This document shows positions 17,990 to 25,951 of a DNA stretch of 64,000 bases, piece after piece (the stretch's first letter is position 1; each line of letters begins with the position of its first letter). The position numbers and the translations under genes are program-made. The notes under the pieces were generated by a model. It did no database searches. It saw only the letters and a program-made list of their open reading frames with translations, and had not been told where the DNA came from. Origin of the DNA: Mesorhizobium comanense (lineage in GTDB: Bacteria; Pseudomonadota; Alphaproteobacteria; Rhizobiales; Rhizobiaceae). The stretch covers positions 361,262-425,261 of the forward strand of contig NZ_SCNN01000003.1 of assembly GCF_005503535.1 (NCBI RefSeq). Direction: 5' to 3'.

Positions 17990-18856
17990 TCAATCCACCG
18001 CGCGCGGGAACAGGCCGCGCGGCCTCACCAGCAGCACGACGAGGAACGCCAGATGCCCGGCAAGGATCTGCCATTCCGGGTTGATCGCGGCGCCGAAGGT
18101 TTGCGCGATGCCGATGACGATGCCGCCGGCGAGCGTTCCCCAGAGCGAGCCAAGGCCGCCGATGATGACCGCCTCGAAGGCGTAGATCAGCCGGGCCGGC
18201 CCGATGGTCGGGTCGAAATTGGCGCGCGTGCCGAGATAAAGCGCCGCGATCGTCACCACCACCATGGCGATGCCGGTGGCGGTGGCGAAGATACGCTTCG
18301 GCCGGATGCCCATCAGCCCGGCGGTGACGGGATCGTCGGAGGTGGCGCGGAAGGCGCGGCCCAGCGATGTGCGATAGAAAAGCTGGTTCAGGCCAATGAT
18401 GACGGCAATCGCGGAAACCAGGGTCAGCAACGGCATGACGCCGACATTGATTGGCCCAAGGGCGATCGAGGCCGATTCCAGGCCGCCGACCGAAATGCGC
18501 CGGCTGTCGGCGCTAAAGACTTCGAGCAGGCCGTTCTGGATGACGATCGAAAGACCGAAGGTGACAAGCAGCGGCGGCAGGATGTCGGCGCCCAATGTGC
18601 GGTTGAGCAGGAAGAACTGCAGCGCCCAGCCGACGATGAACATCAGCGGCATGGCCACCAGCGCGGCGGCGAACGGATTGAGCCCGAGCGCGGTCACGAG
18701 CACCAGGATCAGGAAGGCGGCAAGCACGATGAGATCGCCATGCGCCAGATTGACCAGCCGCATGATGCCGAAGACGAGGCTCAGGCCGGCGGCGAACAGC
18801 GCGTAGAGGCCCCCAAGCAGAATGCCCTGGATGATGGTGTCGAAGGCGCTGGTCAT
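17990..18856 (-). CDS. Branched-chain-type ABC transporter permease (LivH-like)
   Basis: This 288-residue membrane protein has the LivH features LLGGLYALFAAGLSLVFGIM at the N-terminus, NLAHGDLIVLAAF, and the loop TSLGRAFRATSDDPVTAGLMG. The start ATG at 18856 (MTSAFDTIIQG) is immediately downstream of a palindromic element at 18900-19057; longer upstream frames read into that repeat and are rejected. It forms the channel with the LivM-like protein. Confidence 0.88.
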   Translation of the reverse strand: MTSAFDTIIQGILLGGLYALFAAGLSLVFGIMRLVNLAHGDLIVLAAFLILVLVTALGLNPFAAALVAMPLMFIVGWALQFFLLNRTLGADILPPLLVTFGLSIVIQNGLLEVFSADSRRISVGGLESASIALGPINVGVMPLLTLVSAIAVIIGLNQLFYRTSLGRAFRATSDDPVTAGLMGIRPKRIFATATGIAMVVVTIAALYLGTRANFDPTIGPARLIYAFEAVIIGGLGSLWGTLAGGIVIGIAQTFGAAINPEWQILAGHLAFLVVLLVRPRGLFPRAVD

Positions 18857-18899
18857 GGGGTTTGACCCGGTCGCGGATTGTTGACGTCGAGTTCCGTCA

Positions 18900-19057
18900 C
18901 ACCCCTCTCTGTCCTGCCGGACATCTCCCCCGCAAGGGGGGAGATCAGATGTCGCGGATGCTTTCGCAAATCGCCAACGTTGCAAGATGTGCGGCAGCGT
19001 TGAAGCTGCTGATCTCCCCCCTTGCGGGGGAGATGGCCGGCAGGCCAGAGAGGGGTG
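18900..19057. repeat. Palindromic intergenic element (family A, copy 2)
   Basis: It opens CACCCCTCTCTGTCCTGCCG and closes with an arm ending AGAGAGGGGTG; inner hairpins centred on CCCCCGCAAGGGGG are present in both arms. It matches 9471-9629 in both arms and partly in the centre (GAAGCTG followed by ATCTCCCCCC). It sits between the LivF-like and LivH-like genes inside the operon. Confidence 0.85.
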
Positions 19058-19094
19058 CCTGGGCTCGACGTAAACATTCTATCCATCACCACCC

Positions 19095-19796
19095 TCAATG
19101 CCCGAAATAAGCGGCGTGAATGGCCTCGCGCGTCAACGCGGCCGGCGCACCGGACAGCGTGATTTGCCCTTCCATCATGCAATATACCCGATCGGCGACC
19201 TTCAGCGCCTGGCCGATATCCTGCTCGACCACGACGATCGAGGCGCCGGCGGCGCGGATGCGCGGGAAGGCGGCGTAGATATCCTTGATGACGACCGGCG
19301 CCAGGCCAAGGCTGATCTCGTCGCAAAGCAGCACGCGCGGGTTGGACATCAGTGCGCGGCCGATCGCAACCATCTGCTGCTGGCCGCCTGACAGGGCCGT
19401 GCCCGGATTGGCGCGTCTTTCCCTGAGGATTGGAAACAGTTCGTAGACGGTGTCGAGGCTCCAATGGCCATCGACGGCGCGGCCGTAGCGGCCGATGAGC
19501 AGGTTTTCCTCGACACTGAGCGAGGCGAACAGCTTTCGCCCCTCCGGCACCATGGCGATGCCGCGCGCGACGATGTCGGGGGCGGCCAAGGCGCCGATCT
19601 TCTCGCCGTCGAACAGCACGGCCTCGGCCCGGTTGGCCAGAACGCCCGATATCGAGCGCATCAGCGTCGTCTTGCCGGCTCCGTTGGCGCCGATGACGGC
19701 AATCGTCTCGCCCTGGTCCAGCGCAATGCCGACACCGAACAACGCCTGGAAATCACCATAGCGGGCGGTGAGGTTCCTGGTCTCGAGCAGCGCCAT
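19095..19796 (-). CDS. Branched-chain-type ABC transporter ATPase (LivF-like)
   Basis: This 233-residue NBD has Walker A VIGANGAGKTT, signature LSGGQQQMVAIGRAL, Walker B VLLCDEISLGLAP and an H-loop region at IVVVEQDIGQAL, which is LivF-like since the switch residue there is Gln/Asp-rich. Its start overlaps the LivG-like stop (ATGA). It provides energy for the HAAT importer. A palindromic element separates it from the downstream permeases. Confidence 0.9.
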   Translation of the reverse strand: MALLETRNLTARYGDFQALFGVGIALDQGETIAVIGANGAGKTTLMRSISGVLANRAEAVLFDGEKIGALAAPDIVARGIAMVPEGRKLFASLSVEENLLIGRYGRAVDGHWSLDTVYELFPILRERRANPGTALSGGQQQMVAIGRALMSNPRVLLCDEISLGLAPVVIKDIYAAFPRIRAAGASIVVVEQDIGQALKVADRVYCMMEGQITLSGAPAALTREAIHAAYFGH

Positions 19797-20515
19797 CAGA
19801 CGTCGATCCCGAGATAGATTTCCCGCACCTCGCGAGAGGCCATGACGACGTCAGGCGCGCCCATGCCGATAACCTTGCCGAAGTTGAGCACCAGCAGCCG
19901 CTCGACCACTGAATTCAGCGCATGCAGCACATGCTCGATCCAGATGATCGACATGCCGGCTCTGTGGATGCCTCTGATCGTGTCGACCAGCATGCCGCAT
20001 TCGCCTTCGGTCAGGCCGCCGGCGATTTCGTCGAGCAGCAGCAGTTTCGGTTCGGTCGCCAGGGCGCGGGCAAGCTCCAGACGCTTGCGTTGCAGCAGGC
20101 TTAAGGTTCCGGCCGGATGGTTGGCGCGATCGATGAGGCCTGTCTCGACCAGGATTTCGGCGCAGCGCTCGCCGACCTCGGCTTCGGTCTTTCTCGCTCC
20201 GAAGGCGCCGGCCACGAGCAGGTTCTCGAACACGGTCAGTTTCTCGAAGGGCTGCGGTATCTGGAAGGAGCGGCCGACGCCCGCCAGGCAACGCTGCATC
20301 GGCGGCAGCCGCGTCATGTCGCGGCCATCGAAGAGGATGCTGCCGGCGTCGGCCGAGATGTTGCCGGTGATCAGGTTGAACAGCGTCGACTTGCCGGCGC
20401 CGTTCGGGCCGATGATGCCCAGCGCCTCGCCCTCGCGCAACTGGAACGAAACCGCGTCGGCGACCGTCAGCGCGCCGAAGCGTTTCGAGACATTGGAGAG
20501 CGCGAGGATGGGCAT
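19796..20515 (-). CDS. Branched-chain-type ABC transporter ATPase (LivG-like)
   Basis: This 239-residue NBD has Walker A GIIGPNGAGKST, Walker B LLLLDEIAGGLTEGE and an H-loop in IIWIEHVLHAL. The signature reads LSLLQRKRLE, where the conserved Gly of LSxGQ is Leu; the LivG subgroup normally keeps LSYGQ, so this is a notable deviation. The start ATG 20515 (MPILALSNVSKRFG) directly follows the palindromic element 20525-20672. Translationally coupled to LivF-like. Confidence 0.88.
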   Translation of the reverse strand: MPILALSNVSKRFGALTVADAVSFQLREGEALGIIGPNGAGKSTLFNLITGNISADAGSILFDGRDMTRLPPMQRCLAGVGRSFQIPQPFEKLTVFENLLVAGAFGARKTEAEVGERCAEILVETGLIDRANHPAGTLSLLQRKRLELARALATEPKLLLLDEIAGGLTEGECGMLVDTIRGIHRAGMSIIWIEHVLHALNSVVERLLVLNFGKVIGMGAPDVVMASREVREIYLGIDV

Positions 20516-20524
20516 GGCTTTTCT

Positions 20525-20672
20525 CACCCTCCCCCTTGTGGGGAGGGTCGATCGGTAAAGCCGATCGGGGTGGGGGTGCTTCGCACCAGCATTTTCCCGT
20601 TGACCCCCACCCCGTCTCTCCCGCTTTGCCTTGCAAAGCGTGTTCGCCGACCCTCCCCACAAGGGGGAGGGT
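20525..20672. repeat. Palindromic intergenic element (family B, copy 1)
   Basis: The ends are CACCCTCCCCCTTGTGGGGA and, reversed, ACCCTCCCCCTTGTGGGGAG, a near-perfect terminal inverted repeat. Internal hairpins include CGATCGG/CCGATCG and the GTGGGGGT/ACCCCCAC pair. A related copy is at 50664-50797. It lies directly after the binding-protein gene, between it and the ATPase. Confidence 0.85.
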
Positions 20673-20690
20673 AAAGTGCCGTCGCCGCGC

Positions 20691-21971
20691 TCATCCGATC
20701 GCTTCCATCTTGCCGCCGGTCGGGATGTTGGGCGCGGTCTTGTTGTCGGTGATGACGAGATCATAGCCGCCGCCGTCCTTCAGCCGCCATTGGCCGCCGA
20801 CCAGCGGTGTCTTGGCGATGTTCTTGGCAGCGAAGGGCGGCAGCTTGGCGCCGTCCCAGGCGATCGGGCCGACCAGCGTGTCGAGCTTGGTCGCGGCGAT
20901 CGCGGCTGCCACCTTGTCGCCGTCGCCGGCTTCGCCGGCCCGCTTCATCACGTCGACGGCAATCTCGAACAGCGCATGGACAAAACCGATCGGCTGCGTC
21001 CATTGCCGGCCGGTGGCCTTGGTGAAGCCTGCCGCCACCTGCGCCGAGCTTTCGCCGGTGAGCGACGATTTGAACGGGTGGTTGGGTGTCCACCAGACCT
21101 CGGACGACAGGTTGTGGCCGGACTTGCCGAGCGCCTCGACCGATTGCGGGAACAACAGCGCCTTGCCGATCGACGCCACCTTGGGCGCGAAACCCTGCTG
21201 CTTGGCCTGGTTCCAGAAGGTGGTGAAATCGGGCGGGATCATCACGCCGGTGATGATTTCGCACGATGCGCCCTTGAAGGCGTTGATCTGCGCGGAGAAG
21301 TCGTCCGTCAGGTTCTGATAGCGGCCGGTGTCGGTCAGCCCGTAGCCGCCCTTGGCCAGCACCGGCGGGAAGCCGACCGTGCCATCGCCCCAGGCATTGC
21401 CGTCGCCGTCATTGGGGAACAGGCCGCCAACTTTCTTGTTGGTCTCGACCTGGGCCCACATGTTGGTGAAGACGGCAATGACGTCCTCCAGCCCCCAGAA
21501 GAAATGATAGGCGTAGTTGAATGGCTTCCATGAGGAGGGGTCGCCGGGATTGCCCTGCTGGCCGATGAACCAGGGCTGCCATGGCGCCACGGTCGACAGG
21601 CAAGGGACCTCCTCGGCCTCGCAGGTTGTGGCGACCGGGTTGGTCGTCTCGGGCGTCGAGGCGACAAGCATCAGGTTGACCTTGTCGGTGACGATCAGCT
21701 CCTTGGCGACTTCCGCCGCCCGGTTGGGGTTGGACTGGCTGTCCTTGACGACGACCTGATAGTTGAGGCCGGCGGCCTTGGTGGCGGCGAGAAAGCCGTC
21801 GATGATGAATTTGTCCGCCTCGGCGAAGGCCGCGAGCGGGCCGGATTGCGGGCTGACATAGCCAAGCTTGATCGGCGCATTCTGCGCGATGGCCGGCATG
21901 GCAAGCCCCGATGTGCCCGCGAGCAGGCCGGTCGCGGCGGTGTTGCGGATGAAGTCGCGTCTGGTGATCAT
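20691..21971 (-). CDS. HAAT-type ABC transporter binding protein, probably aromatic substrate
   Basis: This 426-residue periplasmic binding protein of the Leu/Ile/Val-binding superfamily starts at ATG 21971 behind GAGGGAGGAAACC. The N-terminus TRRDFIRNTAATGLLAG followed by AMPAIAQNA is a twin-arginine signal, implying export in a folded state. The mature start IKLGYVSPQSGPLAAF is typical of family members. It lies between maleylacetate reductase and the ATPases, so an aromatic substrate is more likely than an amino acid (inference). Confidence 0.87.
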   Translation of the reverse strand: MITRRDFIRNTAATGLLAGTSGLAMPAIAQNAPIKLGYVSPQSGPLAAFAEADKFIIDGFLAATKAAGLNYQVVVKDSQSNPNRAAEVAKELIVTDKVNLMLVASTPETTNPVATTCEAEEVPCLSTVAPWQPWFIGQQGNPGDPSSWKPFNYAYHFFWGLEDVIAVFTNMWAQVETNKKVGGLFPNDGDGNAWGDGTVGFPPVLAKGGYGLTDTGRYQNLTDDFSAQINAFKGASCEIITGVMIPPDFTTFWNQAKQQGFAPKVASIGKALLFPQSVEALGKSGHNLSSEVWWTPNHPFKSSLTGESSAQVAAGFTKATGRQWTQPIGFVHALFEIAVDVMKRAGEAGDGDKVAAAIAATKLDTLVGPIAWDGAKLPPFAAKNIAKTPLVGGQWRLKDGGGYDLVITDNKTAPNIPTGGKMEAIG

Positions 21972-21990
21972 GGTTTCCTCCCTCTGAACT

Positions 21991-23052
21991 TCAGTCTTGC
22001 GGTCGTCTTCCCTCCCACGCGTCCTGCAGCAGGGCGCGGATCGCGGCGATGTCGAAGGGCCGCGGGTTCCAGTATGGATTGCTGGTCGCGATCTCGGCGG
22101 CGCGGCCGAGGTCCGTCTGCTTGAGGCCAAGCTCCTTTAACGTCAGCGGCGCGCCGACCGAGTTCGCGAAATCGTGGAGGCCGCCGCCCGCGCTGCCGCC
22201 GAAGAGGGCGGCGACCGGCTGGAGAAGGTCGGGCACGGCGACGGCGTTGAAGCCGATCGTGTGCGGCAGCATCACCGCATGGGTCTCGGCATGCGGCATG
22301 TCGAAGGAGCCGCCCAGCGTGTGGCAAATCCTGTGATGCAACGCCATGCCGACCGTGCCGAGCACGGTGCCGCACAGCCATGCGCCATAGAGTGCGTCAC
22401 CGCGCGCCTCGAGATTTCTCGGCTCTTTCACCAGCACGGGAAGTGCGGCTTTGAGGGCGCGCAACCCCTCGGTCGCCATCAGCGTCGAGACCGGGTTGCG
22501 GTCCTGCGCGTAAAGCGCCTCAGCGGCATGCGCCATGGCATTGAGGCCCGAGGTGACGCTCATCGCCACCGGCAGGCCGATGGTCAGTTCCGGATCGTAG
22601 ATGACGACCTCCGGCAGGATTTTCGCATCGCGCACCGTGGTCTTCGCGCCGTTCTCGGTCTGGCCGAGGATCGGCGTCACTTCCGAGCCGGCATAGGTGG
22701 TGGGGATGACCAGTTGCGGCAGGTCGGTGCGGTACGCGATCGCCTTGCCCAGTCCGGTGGTCGAGCCGCCGCCGAGCGCCACGACGCAGTCGGCATTCAC
22801 CTCGGTTGCCTTGCGCATAGCGGCTTCCGTCACGTCGACGGGCGTATGCATGGCCGCGCCGGAGAAGGTGCCGGCGGCGAACCGCCCCAGCCGATCCGCC
22901 AGCGCTTCGCCGTCGGCCGCCTGATGCGGCGTCGACAGAACCAGCGCACGTTCGCAGCCGAGCCGTTCGATCCAGGCGCCGACCTCGGCCGAGGCGCCAT
23001 TGCCGAAAACGATCCGTGCCGGGCTGCCGGAATAGGTGAATTGCCGCGTCAT
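21991..23052 (-). CDS. Maleylacetate reductase
   Basis: This 353-residue iron-alcohol-dehydrogenase-fold enzyme (group III) has the NAD(P)-binding GGGSTTGLGKAIAYRT, the family stretch VIPTTYAGSEVTPILGQTE, and the metal-site region with HHRICHTLGGSFDMPHAETH. This sequence pattern is typical of MacA/TftE/GraC-type reductases. It reduces maleylacetate to 3-oxoadipate. The start at 23052 overlaps the dioxygenase stop (ATGA). With hydroxyquinol dioxygenases beside it the pathway assignment is strong. Confidence 0.92.
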   Translation of the reverse strand: MTRQFTYSGSPARIVFGNGASAEVGAWIERLGCERALVLSTPHQAADGEALADRLGRFAAGTFSGAAMHTPVDVTEAAMRKATEVNADCVVALGGGSTTGLGKAIAYRTDLPQLVIPTTYAGSEVTPILGQTENGAKTTVRDAKILPEVVIYDPELTIGLPVAMSVTSGLNAMAHAAEALYAQDRNPVSTLMATEGLRALKAALPVLVKEPRNLEARGDALYGAWLCGTVLGTVGMALHHRICHTLGGSFDMPHAETHAVMLPHTIGFNAVAVPDLLQPVAALFGGSAGGGLHDFANSVGAPLTLKELGLKQTDLGRAAEIATSNPYWNPRPFDIAAIRALLQDAWEGRRPQD

Positions 23053-23918
23053 GCCGCCCGGCTCCCCTTGCGCGCCATTGCCATGACGAAGTTGAAATCG
23101 AGCGTCCATTTTCCCGAACCGCCCGCATGTTTGAAATCGCCGACCAGTTCCGGCTTGACGCCGAACAGCGCATCTTCGGCCAGACGCGGATCGCCGCGCT
23201 CGAACACTTGCGTGGTCAGTGTCTCGAACCCGTCGGCACGGATGAGGAAATGCAGATGCGCCGGGCGGTTGAGCGGGTAGTTTAGCCGGCCAAGCATCTG
23301 CCCTACAGGGCCATCATCCGGCACGCCATAGCCGGCGGGCTTGACCGTCCGATAATGGAAGCGACCGTCCCCGCCGGTGATGAAGACGCCGCGCAGGTTG
23401 AATTCCGGCTGCAGGTCGGGCTGCTGGTTCTCGTAGAGACCTTGCGCATTGGCCTGCCAGGTCTCGACCGTCGCGCCCGGTATGGGCTTGCCGTCGAGAT
23501 CGGTCACCTGCCCCATGACGGCGAGCGGCGCGCCGACGCCATCGAGCGAGATGTCGGCGCCAAGCGGCAGCCTAGGCGCGTCCGCGCGGTAGAACGGGCC
23601 GCGTCCCGTGTTGGGCGTGGCGCCGTTCGGGCGGCGCGAATTGATGTCCTCGACCAGCGCGGTGACGCCGAGCAGGTCCGACAGAAGAACCCATTCCTGT
23701 CTCTTGTCGTCGCTGGCGTGGCCGATTTCCGTGAGGAAGGCGATTGCCTGGCGCCAGTCCGACGCGGTGGGCCGGGTCTCCCTGACGATCTGATGGAGAT
23801 GGTCGACGACGGCCGCGAGAAAACGCGGCAACGGCCCGGCCTTGGCCCTCGACAGCCGCTGGGCGACCAACTCGGCGGAGTTGGCCTCGCTGAACGACGG
23901 TATGCCTGGATGTGACAT
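23049..23918 (-). CDS. Hydroxyquinol 1,2-dioxygenase-like intradiol dioxygenase (copy 2)
   Basis: This 289-residue enzyme is paralogous to the one at 14259. The Fe(III) ligands are Tyr in QGLYENQ, Tyr in KPAGYGVPDDG, and two His in RPAHLHFL. It has the same helical N-terminal domain with QEWVLLSDLLGV. It is the promoter-proximal gene of the minus-strand operon, opening at ATG 23918, and overlaps maleylacetate reductase. The GYG versus FYP difference at the second Tyr suggests a different preference from copy 1, perhaps a substituted hydroxyquinol or catechol. Confidence 0.85.
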   Translation of the reverse strand: MSHPGIPSFSEANSAELVAQRLSRAKAGPLPRFLAAVVDHLHQIVRETRPTASDWRQAIAFLTEIGHASDDKRQEWVLLSDLLGVTALVEDINSRRPNGATPNTGRGPFYRADAPRLPLGADISLDGVGAPLAVMGQVTDLDGKPIPGATVETWQANAQGLYENQQPDLQPEFNLRGVFITGGDGRFHYRTVKPAGYGVPDDGPVGQMLGRLNYPLNRPAHLHFLIRADGFETLTTQVFERGDPRLAEDALFGVKPELVGDFKHAGGSGKWTLDFNFVMAMARKGSRAA

Positions 23919-24009
23919 GCGCCTCCCCGGTTCCATCTCACCAAGAGACATTACCGCAGGCCGGATATAAAGATGATGATTTCTGGCCGGTTTAATATAC
24001 CATATCGTT
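23919..24009. promoter_or_regulatory. Divergent promoter/LysR operator region
   Basis: This 91-base AT-richer gap lies between the dioxygenase and the LysR gene. GGCCGGATATAA and GGCCGGTTTAATATA occur as spaced repeats. Together with the ATACCATATCG stretch beside the LysR start they are candidate LysR contacts. No single clear T-N11-A site stands out. Confidence 0.4.
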
Positions 24010-24960
24010 ATGAAGCTCGATGAACGGCATCTCATCCAGCTGGCGGCAGTGGTGCAGGCCGGCGGCGTCACCGAAGGGGCGGCCCTGGTCGGTCTGTCGC
24101 AGCCGGCGGTGTCGCGTACGCTCTCGATGCTGGAAAAGCGCCTGGGTGAGCCGCTGTTCCTGAAGGGGCGCAGGCCGCTGCAGCCGACGCCGCTTGGCCG
24201 GGCGCTCGCCGACCATGGCCAGGTCATGCTGGCGGCCTCGCGCAAGGCCTCCGACATCGTCGCCAATTTCAGCCAGGGCCGCTCTGGCGTGGTACGGGTC
24301 GGCGGCACGCCCTTCTTCATGGACGCGCTGATCTCCGGCATGATCGCCGATTTCCAGAATGCCTATCCGGATGTGCGTGTCGACCAGAGCTACGGCTACC
24401 TCCCGGATCTGCGCGCCGCCATCAACGCCGATCGCATCGACCTTGCCGTCTGCCCGATCGATATTCTGGAAGAGGGGTCGGGGATGGAGTTCCGCGAGAT
24501 ACTGCCGGGGCGCAATGTCGTCGCCTGCCGGGCCACGCATCCGCTGCTGTTGCGGCGCAAACTCCGGACCGTCGACCTTCTCGAGTATCCCTGGATCGCG
24601 CCGCCCCCCGGCAGCCCGCTGCTGGAGGATCTGCGCAGCCTGCTTCTGTCGCTGGGGGCGACGGAGATAAAGATCCGTTACTCCGGCGGATCGCTGACCA
24701 GCGCCATCAACTACATGAAGGAAACCGATGCGCTGACCGTGCTGCCGCACAGCGTGGTCTTCGCCTTTCGCAAGGACAAGGCGATCACCGCGCTGCCGGT
24801 GGCGATCCCGCATCCCGAGCGGGCGCTCGGCCTGCTCAGGCGTGCCGACACGCCGCGCGCACCCGCCGTCGACGCCTTCGCCAGGCATATCCGCCAGAGT
24901 TTTGATAATCTGAAGCACCTGATCAAGCGGCATGAGCAAGCGGTGGTCTGGGGCGCTTAG
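24010..24960 (+). CDS. LysR-family regulator of the hydroxyquinol cluster
   Basis: This 316-residue LysR protein has the N-terminal winged HTH with VTEGAALVGLSQPAVSRTLS and MLEKRLGEPLFLKGRRPLQPT, then a two-lobe inducer domain (RVGGTPFFMDALISGM onward). It is divergent from the dioxygenase gene by 91 bases, the classic arrangement for a LysR activator of an aromatic operon. The effector may be a pathway intermediate. The subfamily resembles PcaQ/GbpR-type regulators by eye only. Confidence 0.87.
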   Translation: MKLDERHLIQLAAVVQAGGVTEGAALVGLSQPAVSRTLSMLEKRLGEPLFLKGRRPLQPTPLGRALADHGQVMLAASRKASDIVANFSQGRSGVVRVGGTPFFMDALISGMIADFQNAYPDVRVDQSYGYLPDLRAAINADRIDLAVCPIDILEEGSGMEFREILPGRNVVACRATHPLLLRRKLRTVDLLEYPWIAPPPGSPLLEDLRSLLLSLGATEIKIRYSGGSLTSAINYMKETDALTVLPHSVVFAFRKDKAITALPVAIPHPERALGLLRRADTPRAPAVDAFARHIRQSFDNLKHLIKRHEQAVVWGA

Positions 24961-25029
24961 AATCTGGTGAGACATCCGTTCGAAAATGGACCCACTAACT
25001 TCGCCATACGATGACGAAGCAAGGGGTTT

Positions 25030-25902
25030 CTACCTTGGCCGTGCGTCGATGATCTCGACGAAACGCGCGAAGAGGCCGGCCTGCGACTTGATCTTGAGCT
25101 TGCGGTAGATGTTGCGGCGATGGACCTTCACCGTTCCCGGCACGATGCGCATGGCCCTGGCGATCGATTCGGTGGAGTGGCCCTGCAGCACCAGGTCGAC
25201 GACATGTTTTTCGCGTGGCGTCAGCGACAGGCTCTGCCAGATATGGGCGCGGTCGAACTCGTTGACGGCGGCTATTTCCTCGCCCTGTTTCGCCTCGGCC
25301 GGTTCGTCGGCGGGAAGAGCGGGCCAGCGCAACCTGATGAAGCTGATCACCGCCGGGGCCATGTCGCGCAGCAGCCTGGCATCGGCGGTGCCAAACGGGC
25401 CTGAAGCGCTCAGCCGCATCAGCGACAGCACCAGCGCGTCCTTGCCCGGCAGCGGCACGAAGAAGCCGACCTCTTCGGCCAGCCTGGTCTGGCTGTAGTA
25501 GGAACGAAAATACTCGCTGGCATAGAAACGGTCGGGCGCGAGTTCGCGCATGCGCCAGAAGCCTTCCTTGCGCTCGACCGCCGCGTGGTGGAACGGGTCG
25601 AGCAGATAGGGGCCCTCCTGGTAGAGCGCGACGAAGACATGGCTCTCGGCCGGCGAGAAGGTCTCGAACAGCAAGGGCGGGCGCGAGGCACCGCGATAGC
25701 CGAAGATCACGCAGTGGTCGAAGTCGACATGCTGCCGCAGCCAATCGACGATGGCCGTGCCGAACAGGTCGCCGCTGGTTTCCCGTGTCGCCGAGACCAG
25801 CTGGGCCAGTCGGCTGTATTCATCGCTGCGGGCCAATTCGTACCCCTCTAAACGAGAAAATAGATCAGATATACCACCTCCGAGGTATATACTAGCCGCC
25901 AT
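25030..25902 (-). CDS. LuxR-family transcriptional regulator
   Basis: This protein of up to 290 residues has an N-terminal ~200-residue sensor region without recognisable AHL-binding signature and a C-terminal LuxR HTH (LTPREKHVVDLVLQGHSTESIARAM, here split by eye into scaffold and recognition helices). No receiver domain is present. The start is uncertain: ATG 25902 would place the 22-bp inverted repeat inside the gene. A TTG near 25851, preceded by AGAGGGG and giving ARSDEYSRL, would leave that repeat in the promoter. It is divergent from the polyamine-type importer and is its likely regulator. Confidence 0.8.
   Translation of the reverse strand: MAASIYLGGGISDLFSRLEGYELARSDEYSRLAQLVSATRETSGDLFGTAIVDWLRQHVDFDHCVIFGYRGASRPPLLFETFSPAESHVFVALYQEGPYLLDPFHHAAVERKEGFWRMRELAPDRFYASEYFRSYYSQTRLAEEVGFFVPLPGKDALVLSLMRLSASGPFGTADARLLRDMAPAVISFIRLRWPALPADEPAEAKQGEEIAAVNEFDRAHIWQSLSLTPREKHVVDLVLQGHSTESIARAMRIVPGTVKVHRRNIYRKLKIKSQAGLFARFVEIIDARPR
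25869..25890. promoter_or_regulatory. Inverted repeat ATATACC-N8-GGTATAT, candidate LuxR-family operator
   Basis: A perfect 7-bp inverted repeat spaced by 8 bases lies between, or at the edge of, the divergent LuxR regulator and importer genes. Its size and symmetry suit a dimeric LuxR HTH regulator. Confidence 0.45.
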
Positions 25903-25951
25903 TGGCTCTGGTAGCGTTTGTGAAATCGCCTTGTTGCTGGAGCCGCAGCCT

